This document shows, piece by piece, positions 41,748 through 51,243 of a stretch of 64,000 nucleotides of DNA; within the stretch, counting starts at the first letter, position 1; each line of letters starts with the position of its first letter. Under the pieces are notes generated by a model. That model worked only from the letters and a program-made list of their open reading frames with translations. It ran no database searches and was not told the DNA's origin. The stretch is from Bifidobacterium castoris (lineage in GTDB: Bacteria; Actinomycetota; Actinomycetes; Actinomycetales; Bifidobacteriaceae): positions 1-64,000 of the forward strand of contig NZ_QXGI01000004.1 of NCBI RefSeq assembly GCF_003952025.1, written 5' to 3'. The translations under genes were made by a program, and so were the position numbers.

Positions 41748-42824
41748 CTATTGCTTGTCCGTCGTGTCCGTGGCGAGGAACTCGTCGGTCGCGAGGTCGC
41801 GCGACTGCGGCGCCTGATGCACGACCTGCCCGTTCTCATCGGCATAGGCGTCCGATTCGGCGAGGAAGTCGAAGTAGCTCTGCGTGCCGTTGTAGTCGAT
41901 CGCGCCGAAGACGAGGTCGCCGTCGTCGATGCGCTTGCGCTCGCCCCAGTACTGGCCGTCGACGATCGTCTGCATCGACTCCTTGACGAAGGCCTCGTCG
42001 AGGTTCGCCTCGGGTGCGTCGTGCACGAGGATCGACGCGGCCTCGTCGCCGTGTTCGTAGGCGTACAGGTAGCCGCGCTGCGTCGCTTGGACGAAGCGGC
42101 GCACGAGGTCGGGGTCGTCGTCGATGAGCCGGTCGCTTGTGATGACGCCGATCGAGTCGGCGTTGCCGGGCACGCCGTAGTCGGGTTCGGTGAAGCAGCG
42201 CAGCTCGGGGCCGTTCATCTTCGCCTGCACGCCCTCCCAGGTGGAGTAGAAGCCGCCGAAGTCGGCGCGGCCCGACGTGAGCGTCGCGAAGGTCGACGTG
42301 CCGACGGTGACCTTGTCGAAGTCGCCTTTGCCGCCGTCGGTCTCGATCATGCGGCGCACGACGGCGTCCGATTCGCTTGATCCGAAGGTTGCGAAGGTCC
42401 TGCCGTCGAAGTCCCGTGGGCTTTGGATCGCCGTGTTCGACGCAAGCGCGCACCAGATCGCGCTCGTCTTCTGCTGCACCTGCATGACCTGCTTGAGCTT
42501 CGCGCCCTTCGTCGCGTAGATGCCGACGTTCGTCAGGTTCGACAGCGCGAAGTCGGCGACGCCGTTGTTGACGGCCTGCTCGGCGCCGGACTGGGCGACG
42601 GCGACGACGTCGACGTCGAGCCCGGCGTCGCGGTAGTAGCCTTTGTTGCTGGCGACGTAGACGCCGATGTGGTTCGTGTCGGGCGCCCACGACAGCATGA
42701 AGGTGACGCGGCGCAGCCCGTCGGCGTCGGCGGAGTGCGCGCCGCCGCATGCGGCGACGGCGAGGACGGAGCACAGCGCGGCCGCGGCGGCGGCGATGCG
42801 CGTGAGGGAGCGGCGGAAGGTCAT
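41748..42824 (-). CDS. ThiY-like (NMT1/THI5) substrate-binding lipoprotein
   Basis: 358 residues. Signal peptide with lipobox VLAVAACGGA (Cys near 26). FMLSWAPDTNHIGVYVASNKGYYRDAGLDV is the NMT1/THI5 fold opening, seen in proteins binding thiamine pyrimidine precursors or similar ring compounds; positions written here span two adjoining motifs. The RBS AGGAGG region lies before the ATG. It is the second gene after the permease at 43751, in the same direction. No ATPase gene accompanies them. Confidence 0.82.
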   Translation of the reverse strand: MTFRRSLTRIAAAAAALCSVLAVAACGGAHSADADGLRRVTFMLSWAPDTNHIGVYVASNKGYYRDAGLDVDVVAVAQSGAEQAVNNGVADFALSNLTNVGIYATKGAKLKQVMQVQQKTSAIWCALASNTAIQSPRDFDGRTFATFGSSESDAVVRRMIETDGGKGDFDKVTVGTSTFATLTSGRADFGGFYSTWEGVQAKMNGPELRCFTEPDYGVPGNADSIGVITSDRLIDDDPDLVRRFVQATQRGYLYAYEHGDEAASILVHDAPEANLDEAFVKESMQTIVDGQYWGERKRIDDGDLVFGAIDYNGTQSYFDFLAESDAYADENGQVVHQAPQSRDLATDEFLATDTTDKQ

Positions 42825-42929
42825 ATGGGTCCTCCTGATGATGGTTGGGTGGGGGGGAAAAAGGTCGGCGGATGCGTCCGGCCGCGGGTCGTCGGACGGA
42901 CGCGCGGATGCGGCGGAGGGACGCGCGGA

Positions 42930-43751
42930 CTACTGCGCGTCCGGGTCCTCGTCGTCGCCGGGCGCGCCGATCGTGAGCCGTTCGGTGATGTGCACGGCGA
43001 GCAGCAGCAGCGCGGTCATGACGATGATGACGAAGGTCGCCGCGAAGATGAGCGGCGTCTGGAACGAGTTGTAGGCGGCCTGCAGCCAGATGCCGAGGCC
43101 GCGGCGCGCGCCGAGGTATTCGGCGGTCGCCGCCGTCGCGAAAACGTAGGCGGCGGCGACGCGCACGCCGCCGAAGATCTGGCGCGCCGCGACGCGCAGG
43201 TCGACGTGGAACAGCGTCCAGGCGCGCGACGCGCCGCAGGTCGTCGCGACGTCGCCGTAGAAGGCGGGCACCGCCTCGAGGCCGCGCATCGTCTGCACGA
43301 CGATCGGGAAGAGCGCAAACACGGCTACGATGACGACCTTGCCGACCGGCTCGAAGCCGAACCAGATGAGGAACAGCGGCGCGATCGAGATGAGCGGCAG
43401 CGTCTGCGCGGCCGCGAGCAGCGGGAACAACGCCGCGTAGGCCGTGCGCGAGCAGTGGATGCCGACGCCGAGCAGCACGCCGACGACGCAGGCGATCAGG
43501 AAGCCGCACACGCCTTCGGCGAAGGTGACGGCGGCCGCCGGCCACAGCGTCGGCCATGCGCGCGCCGTCGCGACGACGATCTGGCCCGGCGAGGCGATCA
43601 TCGTGACCGGGGGATGGGCGGCGTCGACCCAGATCTGCCAGAGCGCGAGGATCGCCAGCACGACGGCCGCGGTCGGCCAGTGCCGGCGCAGCGCGCGCGA
43701 GATCGGGGAGCCGTGTCGGACGGGTTCATGCAGACGACCGCAGGAGGTCAT
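42930..43751 (-). CDS. ABC transporter permease (ThiX/SsuC-like)
   Basis: 273 residues with six hydrophobic segments. The EAA loop region is YGDVATTCGASRAWTLFHVD followed by L-R-V-A-A, as in the TauC/SsuC/ThiX group. The ATG at 43751 is preferred because AAGGTGCAC lies before it; the frame could begin further upstream but that region belongs to the divergent promoter zone. It would pair with the binding protein at 41748. The ATPase must come from elsewhere. Confidence 0.85.
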   Translation of the reverse strand: MTSCGRLHEPVRHGSPISRALRRHWPTAAVVLAILALWQIWVDAAHPPVTMIASPGQIVVATARAWPTLWPAAAVTFAEGVCGFLIACVVGVLLGVGIHCSRTAYAALFPLLAAAQTLPLISIAPLFLIWFGFEPVGKVVIVAVFALFPIVVQTMRGLEAVPAFYGDVATTCGASRAWTLFHVDLRVAARQIFGGVRVAAAYVFATAATAEYLGARRGLGIWLQAAYNSFQTPLIFAATFVIIVMTALLLLAVHITERLTIGAPGDDEDPDAQ

Positions 43752-44004
43752 GTGCACCTTGCTTTCTGCGCGCCGCGCGCGCTGGAAGGCCGACGGCTTG
43801 CAGTGGCAAGGTGAGGAGTCCACCGCCGCACGACCAGAAAAGGTATCGGGATCGTCGCATGCCATGTAACAGACGATCATGCCATGCGACAGATGATTCA
43901 GTGTAGTACCCGGTGTGGGCATCGGCGTGGACGCGCGCCTTCGCGCCTCTGATCCGGCGTTGCGGCGCGCAGGGAATTATCCGCGCCGCAATTATCGTGG
44001 AGGT

Positions 44005-45054
44005 ATGACGACGATGAAGCAGATCGCACAGTGCGTCGGGGTCTCGGTCTCCACGGTCTCGCTTGTGCTCAACGGCAGGGACGGCGGCCGCGTCAAGCCG
44101 CAGATCGCGCAGCGCGTGCGCGAGGCGGCCGACGAGATGGGCTACCAGCCGAACGCGCTTGCGCGCTCGCTGCGAACAAGCCGCACGCATATCGTCGGCT
44201 TCATCAGCGTCGAGGTCGCGACGACGCCTTACGCGGGCGGCATGATCCAGGGTGCGCAGGACGCGCTCAGCGCGCTCGGCTACGTGCTGCTCACCGTCAA
44301 CGGCGACGACGCGCAGGCGGTCGACGCCGAGGTTGGCGCGCTGCGCCGCTACGGAGTCGACGGCTTCCTTTATTCGGCGATGTCGAACCGTGTCGTCGAC
44401 GTGCCGAAGTCGCTCACGCGTTTCCCGCTCGTGCTCGTCGACGCGACCGATGCCGACGGCCGTTTCCCGTCGATCGAACCGGACGAATTCCGCATCGGCT
44501 ACGACGCGACGACGCGGCTCATCGACGCCGGCTGCAGGCGCATCGCCTACGTCGGCTGCGCCGAGCCGATGGTCGCGCAGACCGGACGTTTCGAAGGCTA
44601 CCGGCAGGCGCTCGTCGACCACGGCATGGACGTCGACGAGCGCCTGCGGCGCGACGTGCTCAACAACGGTCCGGCGCTGCGCGCCGTCGAGGGGCTGTTC
44701 GACGCCGAGAGGCCCGACGGCTTCTTCTGCTTCAACGACGCACGCGCCTGGTACGTCTACGAGGCCGCCGCGCGCAGGGGACTGACGATCGGCGGCGACG
44801 TGTCGGTCGTCGGCGTCGACAACCACCGTGTCTTCGCCGAGACGCTCGAGCCGCAGCTGACGACGATCGAGCTGCCGCACTACGAGATGGGCTACTGGGC
44901 CGCGAACCGGCTCGTCGCGCGGATCGAGGGACGCGCGATCAACGAATCGGCATGGCCGCGCACGACGGCCGTCATGCCGCTGCTCGACACGCCGTCGCCG
45001 GCGAAGGTGCACTGCACGCTCATCGAGAAGTCGTCGGTGCGCGCATCGCGCTGA
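44005..45054 (+). CDS. LacI-family transcriptional regulator
   Basis: 349 residues. The N-terminal helix-turn-helix and hinge are TMKQIAQCVGVSVSTVSLVLNG and ADEMGYQPNALARSLRT; the rest is a periplasmic-binding-like sugar-sensing domain. The SD GGAGG precedes the ATG. The next genes are a sugar symporter and a beta-fructofuranosidase, and operator-like sites lie between, so it most likely represses that operon until sucrose or a fructo-oligosaccharide is present. Confidence 0.92.
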   Translation: MTTMKQIAQCVGVSVSTVSLVLNGRDGGRVKPQIAQRVREAADEMGYQPNALARSLRTSRTHIVGFISVEVATTPYAGGMIQGAQDALSALGYVLLTVNGDDAQAVDAEVGALRRYGVDGFLYSAMSNRVVDVPKSLTRFPLVLVDATDADGRFPSIEPDEFRIGYDATTRLIDAGCRRIAYVGCAEPMVAQTGRFEGYRQALVDHGMDVDERLRRDVLNNGPALRAVEGLFDAERPDGFFCFNDARAWYVYEAAARRGLTIGGDVSVVGVDNHRVFAETLEPQLTTIELPHYEMGYWAANRLVARIEGRAINESAWPRTTAVMPLLDTPSPAKVHCTLIEKSSVRASR

Positions 45055-45113
45055 ACGGCGGCGACACGCCGGCGGTCGCCGCGTCGCCGCGCCCATAGTC
45101 GCACCGAGAATCC

Positions 45114-45127
45114 GTCAAACGATTGAC
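45114..45127. promoter_or_regulatory. LacI-type operator, upstream copy
   Basis: GTCAAACGATTGAC has inverted half sites GTCAA/TTGAC separated by four bases. It lies 60 bases after the lacI-type gene and 41 bases before the paired operators. Confidence 0.75.
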
Positions 45128-45168
45128 GTTATGCGTTTCAGTGCTCGGCCGATGTTGCGGTGGTAGTT

Positions 45169-45206
45169 GTCAATCGTTTGACGTTAAACGATTGACGCAG
45201 TATGAT
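45169..45206 (+). promoter_or_regulatory. Promoter of the symporter operon with two abutting operators
   Basis: GTCAATCGTTTGAC (45169-45182) and GTTAAACGATTGAC (45183-45196) abut; the first is the exact reverse complement of the site at 45114, the second differs by one base. TTGACG (45178-45183) and TATGAT (45201-45206) are spaced by 17 bases, a near-consensus sigma-70 promoter lying inside the operators. Bound repressor would cover the -35 box and spacer. Confidence 0.85.
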
Positions 45207-45367
45207 GAAGCCACCCGGACATCACGAACGACACAGCCGACGGGACTGATGCCCAAGACGACGGATCCGCGCACATGCGGGCCGCCCGGACGCCCGCCGC
45301 CGCACGGGGCGGGCCCGACCGTCATGCATCCGGCTTTTCGCAAAAAGCCCTGACAACGAGGTTCATC

Positions 45368-46699
45368 ATGGCAACATCAACAACCGCGAAGGTGTGGAGG
45401 AACCCCTCCTATCTGCAAAGCTCGACCGGCATCTTCCTGTTCTTCTGCTCGTGGGGCATCTGGTGGTCGTTCTTCCAGCGCTGGCTCAACTCGATGGGGC
45501 TCAACGGCGCCGAGGTCGGCACGATCTACTCGATCAACTCGCTCGCCACGCTCGTGCTCATGTTCTGCTACGGGCTCATCCAGGACAACCTCGGACTCAA
45601 GCGCAGGCTCGTCCTCGGCATCTCGGTCATCGCCGCGCTCGTCGGCCCCTTCGTGCAGTTCATCTACGCGCCGTTGATGAAGACGAACATGATGGCGGCC
45701 GCGTTCATCGGCTCGATCGTGCTGTCCGCCGGATTCATGGCCGGCTGCTCGCTCATCGAGGCGGTGACCGAACGCTACAGCCGCCGCTTCGGCTTCGAAT
45801 ACGGCCAGTCGCGCGCCTGGGGCTCCTTCGGCTACGCGATCGTCGCGCTCGTCGCCGGCTTCGTGTTCAACATCAACCCGATGATCAACTTCTGGATCGG
45901 CTCCGCCTTCGGCGTCGGCATGCTCATCGTGTATCTGACGTGGTACCCGGCCGAGCAGCGCGAGGCGCTCAAGGAGGCCGCCGACCCGGCCGCGGCGCCG
46001 TCGAACCCGACGCTCAAGGAGATGGCGCACGTCCTGAAGATGCCGGCGCTGTGGGTGCTCATCGTCTTCATGCTGCTGACGAACACGTTCTACACGGTCT
46101 TCGACCAGCAGATGTTCCCGACCTACTACGCGTCTCTGTTCCCGAGCGAGGCCACCGGCAACGCCGTCTACGGCACGCTCAACTCGGTGCAGGTGTTCTG
46201 CGAGTCCGCGATGATGGGCGTCGTGCCGATCATCATGCGCAAGATCGGCGTGCGCAACGCGCTGCTGCTCGGCTCGACCGTCATGTTCCTGCGCATCGGG
46301 CTGTGCGGCGTCTTCCACGATCCGGTCGCGATCTCGATCGTCAAGATGTTCCACGCGATCGAGGTGCCGCTGTTCTGCCTGCCGGCCTTCCGCTACTTCA
46401 CGCTCCACTTCAATCCGAAGCTCTCGGCGACGCTGTACATGGTCGGCTTCCAGATCGCCTCGCAGATCGGCCAGGTCGTCTTCTCGACGCCGCTGGGCAT
46501 GCTGCACGACCGCATGGGCGACCGCGCGACCTTCCTGACGATCTCCGGCATCGTTCTCGCCGCGACGGTCTACGGCTTCTTCGTCATCAAGCGCGACGAC
46601 GAGCAGGTCGACGGCGACCCGTTCATCCGTGACTCGCAGAAGACGCCGTCGCTGGCCGCCGACGAGGCCGTGCTGTCCGCCGACTCCGAGGACATGTGA
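45368..46699 (+). CDS. Oligosaccharide:H+ symporter (LacY/CscB-like MFS)
   Basis: 443 residues, about 12 transmembrane segments. FFCSWGIWWSFFQRWLN, the loop GLIQDNLGLKRRL and SRAWGSFGYAIVALVAGFVF are typical of the OHS family, which carries lactose, sucrose or raffinose with a proton. The neighbours (LacI and GH32 enzyme) point to sucrose or a short fructo-oligosaccharide. A weak SD, ACGAGG, lies before the ATG. It is the first gene of the operon whose promoter is at 45178-45206. Confidence 0.92.
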   Translation: MATSTTAKVWRNPSYLQSSTGIFLFFCSWGIWWSFFQRWLNSMGLNGAEVGTIYSINSLATLVLMFCYGLIQDNLGLKRRLVLGISVIAALVGPFVQFIYAPLMKTNMMAAAFIGSIVLSAGFMAGCSLIEAVTERYSRRFGFEYGQSRAWGSFGYAIVALVAGFVFNINPMINFWIGSAFGVGMLIVYLTWYPAEQREALKEAADPAAAPSNPTLKEMAHVLKMPALWVLIVFMLLTNTFYTVFDQQMFPTYYASLFPSEATGNAVYGTLNSVQVFCESAMMGVVPIIMRKIGVRNALLLGSTVMFLRIGLCGVFHDPVAISIVKMFHAIEVPLFCLPAFRYFTLHFNPKLSATLYMVGFQIASQIGQVVFSTPLGMLHDRMGDRATFLTISGIVLAATVYGFFVIKRDDEQVDGDPFIRDSQKTPSLAADEAVLSADSEDM

Positions 46700-46751
46700 T
46701 CCCCGCCCCCCCCCTCCATCCCATCCGACCGACCACACAGAAGGAACCGTC

Positions 46752-48341
46752 ATGACTTCCGCAACCTTCACGCCGCAGACCAACCCCACGCCCGATCCGA
46801 GCATCGAGCCGGTGCTCACGCCGATCGCCGACCACGCCGAGCAGCTCAGGCTCGCCGAAGCCGGCGTCGCCGCGCTCGCCGAGACGCGCGACGACCGCTG
46901 GTACCCGAAGTTCCACATCGCCTCGAACGGCGGCTGGATCAACGACCCGAACGGCCTGTGCCGCTACAACGGACGCTGGCACGTGTTCTACCAGCTGCAC
47001 CCCTACGGCACGCAGTGGGGGCCGATGCACTGGGGCCACGTCTCCTCGCCGGACATGCTGCACTGGCGCCGCGAGCCGATAGCCTTCGCGCCGAGCCTCG
47101 AGCAGGAACGCCACGGCGTCTTCTCCGGCTCCGCCGTCATCGGCGACGACGGCAGGCCGTGGATCTACTACACCGGCCACCGCTGGGCCAACGGCAAGGA
47201 CAACACCGGCGGCGACTGGCAGGTGCAGATGCTCGCCAGACCGGACGACGACATGACGACGTTCACGAAGCAGGGCATGATCATCGACTGCCCGACCGAC
47301 GAGGTCGACCACCACTTCCGCGACCCGAAGGTGTGGAAGACCGGGGACGTCTGGTACATGACCTTCGGCGTCTCGTCGAAGGAGCGCCGCGGCCAGATGT
47401 GGCTGTACGCCTCCGACGACATGGTCCACTGGAGCTTCGAGCGCGTGCTGTTCGAGCACCCCGATCCGGACGTCTTCATGCTCGAATGCCCCGACTTCTT
47501 CCCGATCCGTGACGCCGAGGGCAACGAGAAATGGGTCATCGGCTTCTCGGCGATGGGCGCGAAGCCGTCCGGCTTCATGAACCGCAACGTCAACAACGCC
47601 GGCTACATCATCGGCACCTGGCGGCCGGGGGAGGCCTTCGAGCCCGAGACCGGCTTCCGTCTGTGGGACGAGGGGCACAACTTCTACGCGCCGCAGTCCT
47701 TCCACGCCGACGGACGGCAGATCATGCTCGGCTGGATGAGCCCCTTCGTCGCGCCGATCCCGATGGAGGAGGACGGCTGGTGCGGCAACCTCACGCTGCC
47801 GCGCGAGATCACGATGGACGCCGCCGGCGACCTCGTCACCGCGCCGGCCGGCGAGATGCGGGGCCTGCGCACCGGCACCATCGGCCTCGGCCCGCTCGAC
47901 CTGGGCGTCAACGAGCGCGCGACGGTCGTCGAGAACGACGGCGGCGCCGTCGAGATCGAGATGAGCCTCGACCTGGCGCACACCGACGCCGAACGCGCCG
48001 GACTGCACGTGCACATGACCGACGACGGCCGCTACACGGCGATCGTCTTCGACGCGCAGATCGGCGGCGTCGTCATCGACCGTCAGAACGTCGCCAACGG
48101 CGACCGCGGCTACCGCGTCGCGCGGCTGTCCGAGGCCGAGCTTGCCTCGGACACGCTCGACCTGCGCGTCTTCGTCGACCGCGGCTGCGTCGAGGTCTAC
48201 GTCAACGGCGGCAAGCACGCGATGAGCTCGTATTCGTTCCCGTCCGAAGGCCCCCGCGCTATCGGGCTCGTCAGCGAATCCGGCACCGCGCATCTGCACG
48301 ACCTGACGATGCACACGCTCGCGTCGATCGGACTCGACTGA
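46752..48341 (+). CDS. GH32 beta-fructofuranosidase (sucrase/fructo-oligosaccharidase)
   Basis: 529 residues, without a signal peptide, so intracellular. The catalytic triad motifs are WINDPNG (nucleophile Asp), HFRDPK (transition-state stabiliser) and ECPDFF (acid/base Glu). A beta-sandwich module forms the last ~150 residues. It would split sucrose or short fructans brought in by the symporter, giving fructose and glucose for the bifid shunt. GAAGGAACCGTC precedes the ATG. 52 bases separate it from the symporter gene. Confidence 0.95.
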   Translation: MTSATFTPQTNPTPDPSIEPVLTPIADHAEQLRLAEAGVAALAETRDDRWYPKFHIASNGGWINDPNGLCRYNGRWHVFYQLHPYGTQWGPMHWGHVSSPDMLHWRREPIAFAPSLEQERHGVFSGSAVIGDDGRPWIYYTGHRWANGKDNTGGDWQVQMLARPDDDMTTFTKQGMIIDCPTDEVDHHFRDPKVWKTGDVWYMTFGVSSKERRGQMWLYASDDMVHWSFERVLFEHPDPDVFMLECPDFFPIRDAEGNEKWVIGFSAMGAKPSGFMNRNVNNAGYIIGTWRPGEAFEPETGFRLWDEGHNFYAPQSFHADGRQIMLGWMSPFVAPIPMEEDGWCGNLTLPREITMDAAGDLVTAPAGEMRGLRTGTIGLGPLDLGVNERATVVENDGGAVEIEMSLDLAHTDAERAGLHVHMTDDGRYTAIVFDAQIGGVVIDRQNVANGDRGYRVARLSEAELASDTLDLRVFVDRGCVEVYVNGGKHAMSSYSFPSEGPRAIGLVSESGTAHLHDLTMHTLASIGLD

Positions 48342-48371
48342 GGGCGTACGGCGTGCATAGTCGCCCGCGCG

Positions 48372-48752
48372 TCAGCGGTCCTGGCCGCCCGCGATGATCT
48401 CGTCGACGAGCGCCGGCTTCTGCGCCATCTGGCCGCTGAAGCCGGGGCGGATGTCGAGCTTGAGGCTCACGCCGGTGCGGTAGCCCTGCGCGGCGAGCTT
48501 CATCGTCGCGTCGCGCACGACGCGCAGCACGTCGTCGAGATCGCCCTCGATGTTCGTGAACATCGCGTTCGTCTCGTTCGGCAGCCCCGAATCGCGGATG
48601 ATGGCGATGGCCTGCGCGACGTATTCGCTCAGTTCGGCGCCGACGCCGCTCGGCGCGATCGCGACGGCGGCGACGGTGTTGATGACCGGCCTGCCGTCCT
48701 CGTTGGTTGGCACCTGCTGGCGGACGGCGTTGCGGTCCGGCGTCTGTGACAT
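48372..48752 (-). CDS. UPF0045/MTH1187-family protein, thiamine-binding type
   Basis: 126 residues: AVAIAPSGVGAELSEYVAQA, TNIEGDLDDVLRVVRDATMK and SLKLDIRPGFSGQM fit the UPF0045 family (PF01910), ferredoxin-like tetramers, some of which bind thiamine. It is the last gene of the thiM-thiED operon (49 bases after thiED, with AGGAGGAAC as SD), which supports a thiamine-related role. Confidence 0.85.
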   Translation of the reverse strand: MSQTPDRNAVRQQVPTNEDGRPVINTVAAVAIAPSGVGAELSEYVAQAIAIIRDSGLPNETNAMFTNIEGDLDDVLRVVRDATMKLAAQGYRTGVSLKLDIRPGFSGQMAQKPALVDEIIAGGQDR

Positions 48753-48801
48753 GGCTGTTCCTCCTGTCGATGTTCGGTCGAAATGTCGGCGTCCGTCGCG
48801 T

Positions 48802-50346
48802 TCAGTGGCGCGCCCATCCGTGGTCCATCGGCCCGGAGCCGGCGCCGAGGTCGAGCTGCGCGCGCAGCGCGCCGCCCAGATACGACTTCGCGTGCGCCAC
48901 GGCGTCGCCGAGCGTGTCGCCGAGCGCGAGCCTCGAGGCGATCGCCGACGACAACGTGCAGCCGGTGCCGTGCGTGTTCGTGTTCGCGATGCGCGTCCCC
49001 TCGAACCAGCGGACGTCGCCGCCGGGCCAGGCGAGCACGTCGCTTGCGTCGTTCGTGCCGTGGCCGCCCTTGACGAGCGCCGCGCAGCCGTAGCGCGACG
49101 CGAGGGTGCGCGCGGCGCGCTCCATTGCAGCGCGGCCGTCGATCGTCTCGCCGACGAGCACGGACGCCTCCGGGATGTTCGGCGTGATGACCTCGGCGAG
49201 GGAGAACAGCTCGCGCGTCATCGTGACGACCGATTCGTCGTCGGAGAGCTCCGAGCCGCTCGTCGCGACCATGACCGGGTCGACGACGACGTGCTTCGCG
49301 CCGTGCGCGCGCAGCCTCGCGGCGACCGTCTCGATCGCCTCGCGGCCGACGACGACGCCGATCTTGACGGCCGCCGGGCGGATGTCGTCGAAGACCGAGT
49401 CGATCTGTTGGCCGATGAGCGCCGCGTCGACCGACGCGATCGCCTGCACGCCGGTTGTGTTCTGCGCGGTGATGCCGGCGATGACGCATTCGCCGTAGAC
49501 GTCGTTGGCGAGCATCGTCTTGAGGTCGGCGGCGATGCCGGCGCCGCCGGAGGAATCGGTCGTCGCGACCGTGAGCACGGCGGGCAGCCTCACCGGCGTG
49601 CCGACCGTTTCCTCGTAGCCGTGGCGCGCGTCGCCGCGCACGGCCGTCCATGCGTCGACGAGCCGCTGCGTGGCGGCTTCCGGATCGTCGGCCGCGGCGA
49701 TCGCGGAGACGACGAACCAGCCGTCGGCGTAGGTGTCGGCGAGCATCGGCACGTCCTCGACGTGCACGCCGCCGCCGACGACGAGCGGGTGGAGGCTCGC
49801 GTCGCACAACGCGTCGATCCGTTCGGCGTCGAGCGTCCCGGCGCCGCCGGCGACGCCCGCCTCGGGCTTCGTCGCCGTCGTGTGCAGCGGGCCTGCGCCG
49901 ATGTAGTCGATCGTGCCGGCCGGCAGCGCGTTCGCGGCCTCGACCTGCTCGGGCGTGTTCGCCGACAGTCCGACGATCGCGTCGTTGCCGAGCAGGCGGC
50001 GCGCCTCGAGAGGGGAGAGGTCGTCCTGACCGATATGGACGCCGTCGACCTTGATGCCGCGGTGGCGCGCCTCGAGCGCGGCGTCGACTCGGTCGTCGAT
50101 GACGAAGGCGACGCGGCCGTCGAGATGGTGGCCGCGGATCTCCTCGGCGATGTCGGCGGCCATCGACACGATGTCGCGCACGTCGGCGCGCTTCGCGCGC
50201 AGCTGGATGAAGCTCGCGCCGCCGTCGAGCGCCTTCGAGACGACGTCGAGGAGCGTGCGCCCCTTGCAATCGTCCGGGCCGACGACGAAGTAGAACCGCA
50301 GGTCGAAGGACCTGCGCATGGACGGATACGGGAACGGTGCGCTCAT
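48802..50346 (-). CDS. Bifunctional thiamine-phosphate synthase / HMP(-P) kinase (ThiE-ThiD fusion)
   Basis: 514 residues. The N-terminal ThiE part (about 1-225) has FYFVVGPDDCKGRTLLDVV, IQLRAKRADVRDI, HIGQDDLSPLEARRLLG and IGAGPLHTTATKPEAG, with VVGGGVHVEDVP near its end. The C-terminal ThiD part (about 245-514) has TVATTDSSGGAGIAADLKTM and the P-loop-like NTHGTGCTLSSAIA. It phosphorylates hydroxymethylpyrimidine and joins it to the thiazole phosphate to make thiamine phosphate. Coupled to thiM by a four-base overlap (ATGA) with SD GGAGGCGAAG. Confidence 0.94.
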   Translation of the reverse strand: MSAPFPYPSMRRSFDLRFYFVVGPDDCKGRTLLDVVSKALDGGASFIQLRAKRADVRDIVSMAADIAEEIRGHHLDGRVAFVIDDRVDAALEARHRGIKVDGVHIGQDDLSPLEARRLLGNDAIVGLSANTPEQVEAANALPAGTIDYIGAGPLHTTATKPEAGVAGGAGTLDAERIDALCDASLHPLVVGGGVHVEDVPMLADTYADGWFVVSAIAAADDPEAATQRLVDAWTAVRGDARHGYEETVGTPVRLPAVLTVATTDSSGGAGIAADLKTMLANDVYGECVIAGITAQNTTGVQAIASVDAALIGQQIDSVFDDIRPAAVKIGVVVGREAIETVAARLRAHGAKHVVVDPVMVATSGSELSDDESVVTMTRELFSLAEVITPNIPEASVLVGETIDGRAAMERAARTLASRYGCAALVKGGHGTNDASDVLAWPGGDVRWFEGTRIANTNTHGTGCTLSSAIASRLALGDTLGDAVAHAKSYLGGALRAQLDLGAGSGPMDHGWARH

Positions 50347-51236
50347 CGCTTCGCCTCCAGGATCGTGGACGTCGACACGGTGTCGGCGTCGATCGCCCAT
50401 AGGGCGTCGAGGAACTCGGTCTGGAACGAGCCGGGTCCGTGGGATTCTGCCGCCGCGCGCTCCCCGGCTCGGTCGAACAGCAACGACGCGGCGAGCGCGG
50501 CGACGAGCGGGTCGGCGACGCACAGGTAGGTGGCGGCCACGCCGCCGAGCGCGCAGCCGGCGCCGGTGATCTTCGTCATCATCATGTCGCCGCCCGGAAG
50601 GCGGAACACACGCTCGCCGTCGGTGACGAGGTCGACCTCGCCGGAGACGGCGACGGCGCCGAGTCCGTCTCCGCCATGCGCGCGCAGATGCCTCGCGACG
50701 CGCTTGGCGGCGGCGAGCGCGGAGTCGACGTCGTCGGTCGACTCGACGCCGGCCGGGCCGCCGCCCACGTCGGAGCCGTCGGACAGTCCCCACAGCGCGT
50801 CGAGCGCGATGATCTCGGACGCGTTCGCGCGCACGAGCGACGGCGGCACGTCGCGCATCGCCTCGAGGATCGCCGTGCGCGTCGCGCCGAGGCCGGCGGC
50901 GACCGGGTCGAGGACCCAGCGGTGGCCGGCCTCGTGCAGCGCGGCCGTGATCTCGCCGAGCGCGTCCTTGTAGAACGGCAGCAGCGTGCCGACGTTGATG
51001 TAGGTGGCGCCGCACATGGCCGCGATGTCGATGACGTCGTCGGGCAGGTAGCTCATCGCAGCGGTGCCGCCGGCGGCGAGCTGCGCGTTCGCGACGAGGT
51101 TGATCGTGACGAAGTTCGTGAAGGACTGCGCGAGCGGCGTGCGTGCGCGCACGTCGAGCATGGCCTGGCGGATCGATGCGCGCAGCGCGTCGTCGGCTGC
51201 GAGATCGTGATGGTCGGCGTTCGTTGCCTTGGACAT
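50343..51236 (-). CDS. thiM: Hydroxyethylthiazole kinase
   Basis: 297 residues. It phosphorylates 4-methyl-5-hydroxyethylthiazole for thiamine salvage. Family marks are PLAQSFTNFVTINLVANAQL, SYLPDDVIDIAAMCGATYIN, VLDPVAAGLGATR and the C-terminal MTKITGAGCALGGV (ATP-binding and catalytic Cys loop). The ATG at 51236 lies eight bases after the SD AGGGAG, which is part of the riboswitch end. It opens the thiM-thiED-UPF0045 operon. Confidence 0.94.
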   Translation of the reverse strand: MSKATNADHHDLAADDALRASIRQAMLDVRARTPLAQSFTNFVTINLVANAQLAAGGTAAMSYLPDDVIDIAAMCGATYINVGTLLPFYKDALGEITAALHEAGHRWVLDPVAAGLGATRTAILEAMRDVPPSLVRANASEIIALDALWGLSDGSDVGGGPAGVESTDDVDSALAAAKRVARHLRAHGGDGLGAVAVSGEVDLVTDGERVFRLPGGDMMMTKITGAGCALGGVAATYLCVADPLVAALAASLLFDRAGERAAAESHGPGSFQTEFLDALWAIDADTVSTSTILEAKR

Positions 51237-51243
51237 ATGTTGA

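Noticed and set aside
45055-45110. Terminator behind the LacI gene
   Set aside because: No convincing stem was found; the operators further down explain the visible inverted repeats.
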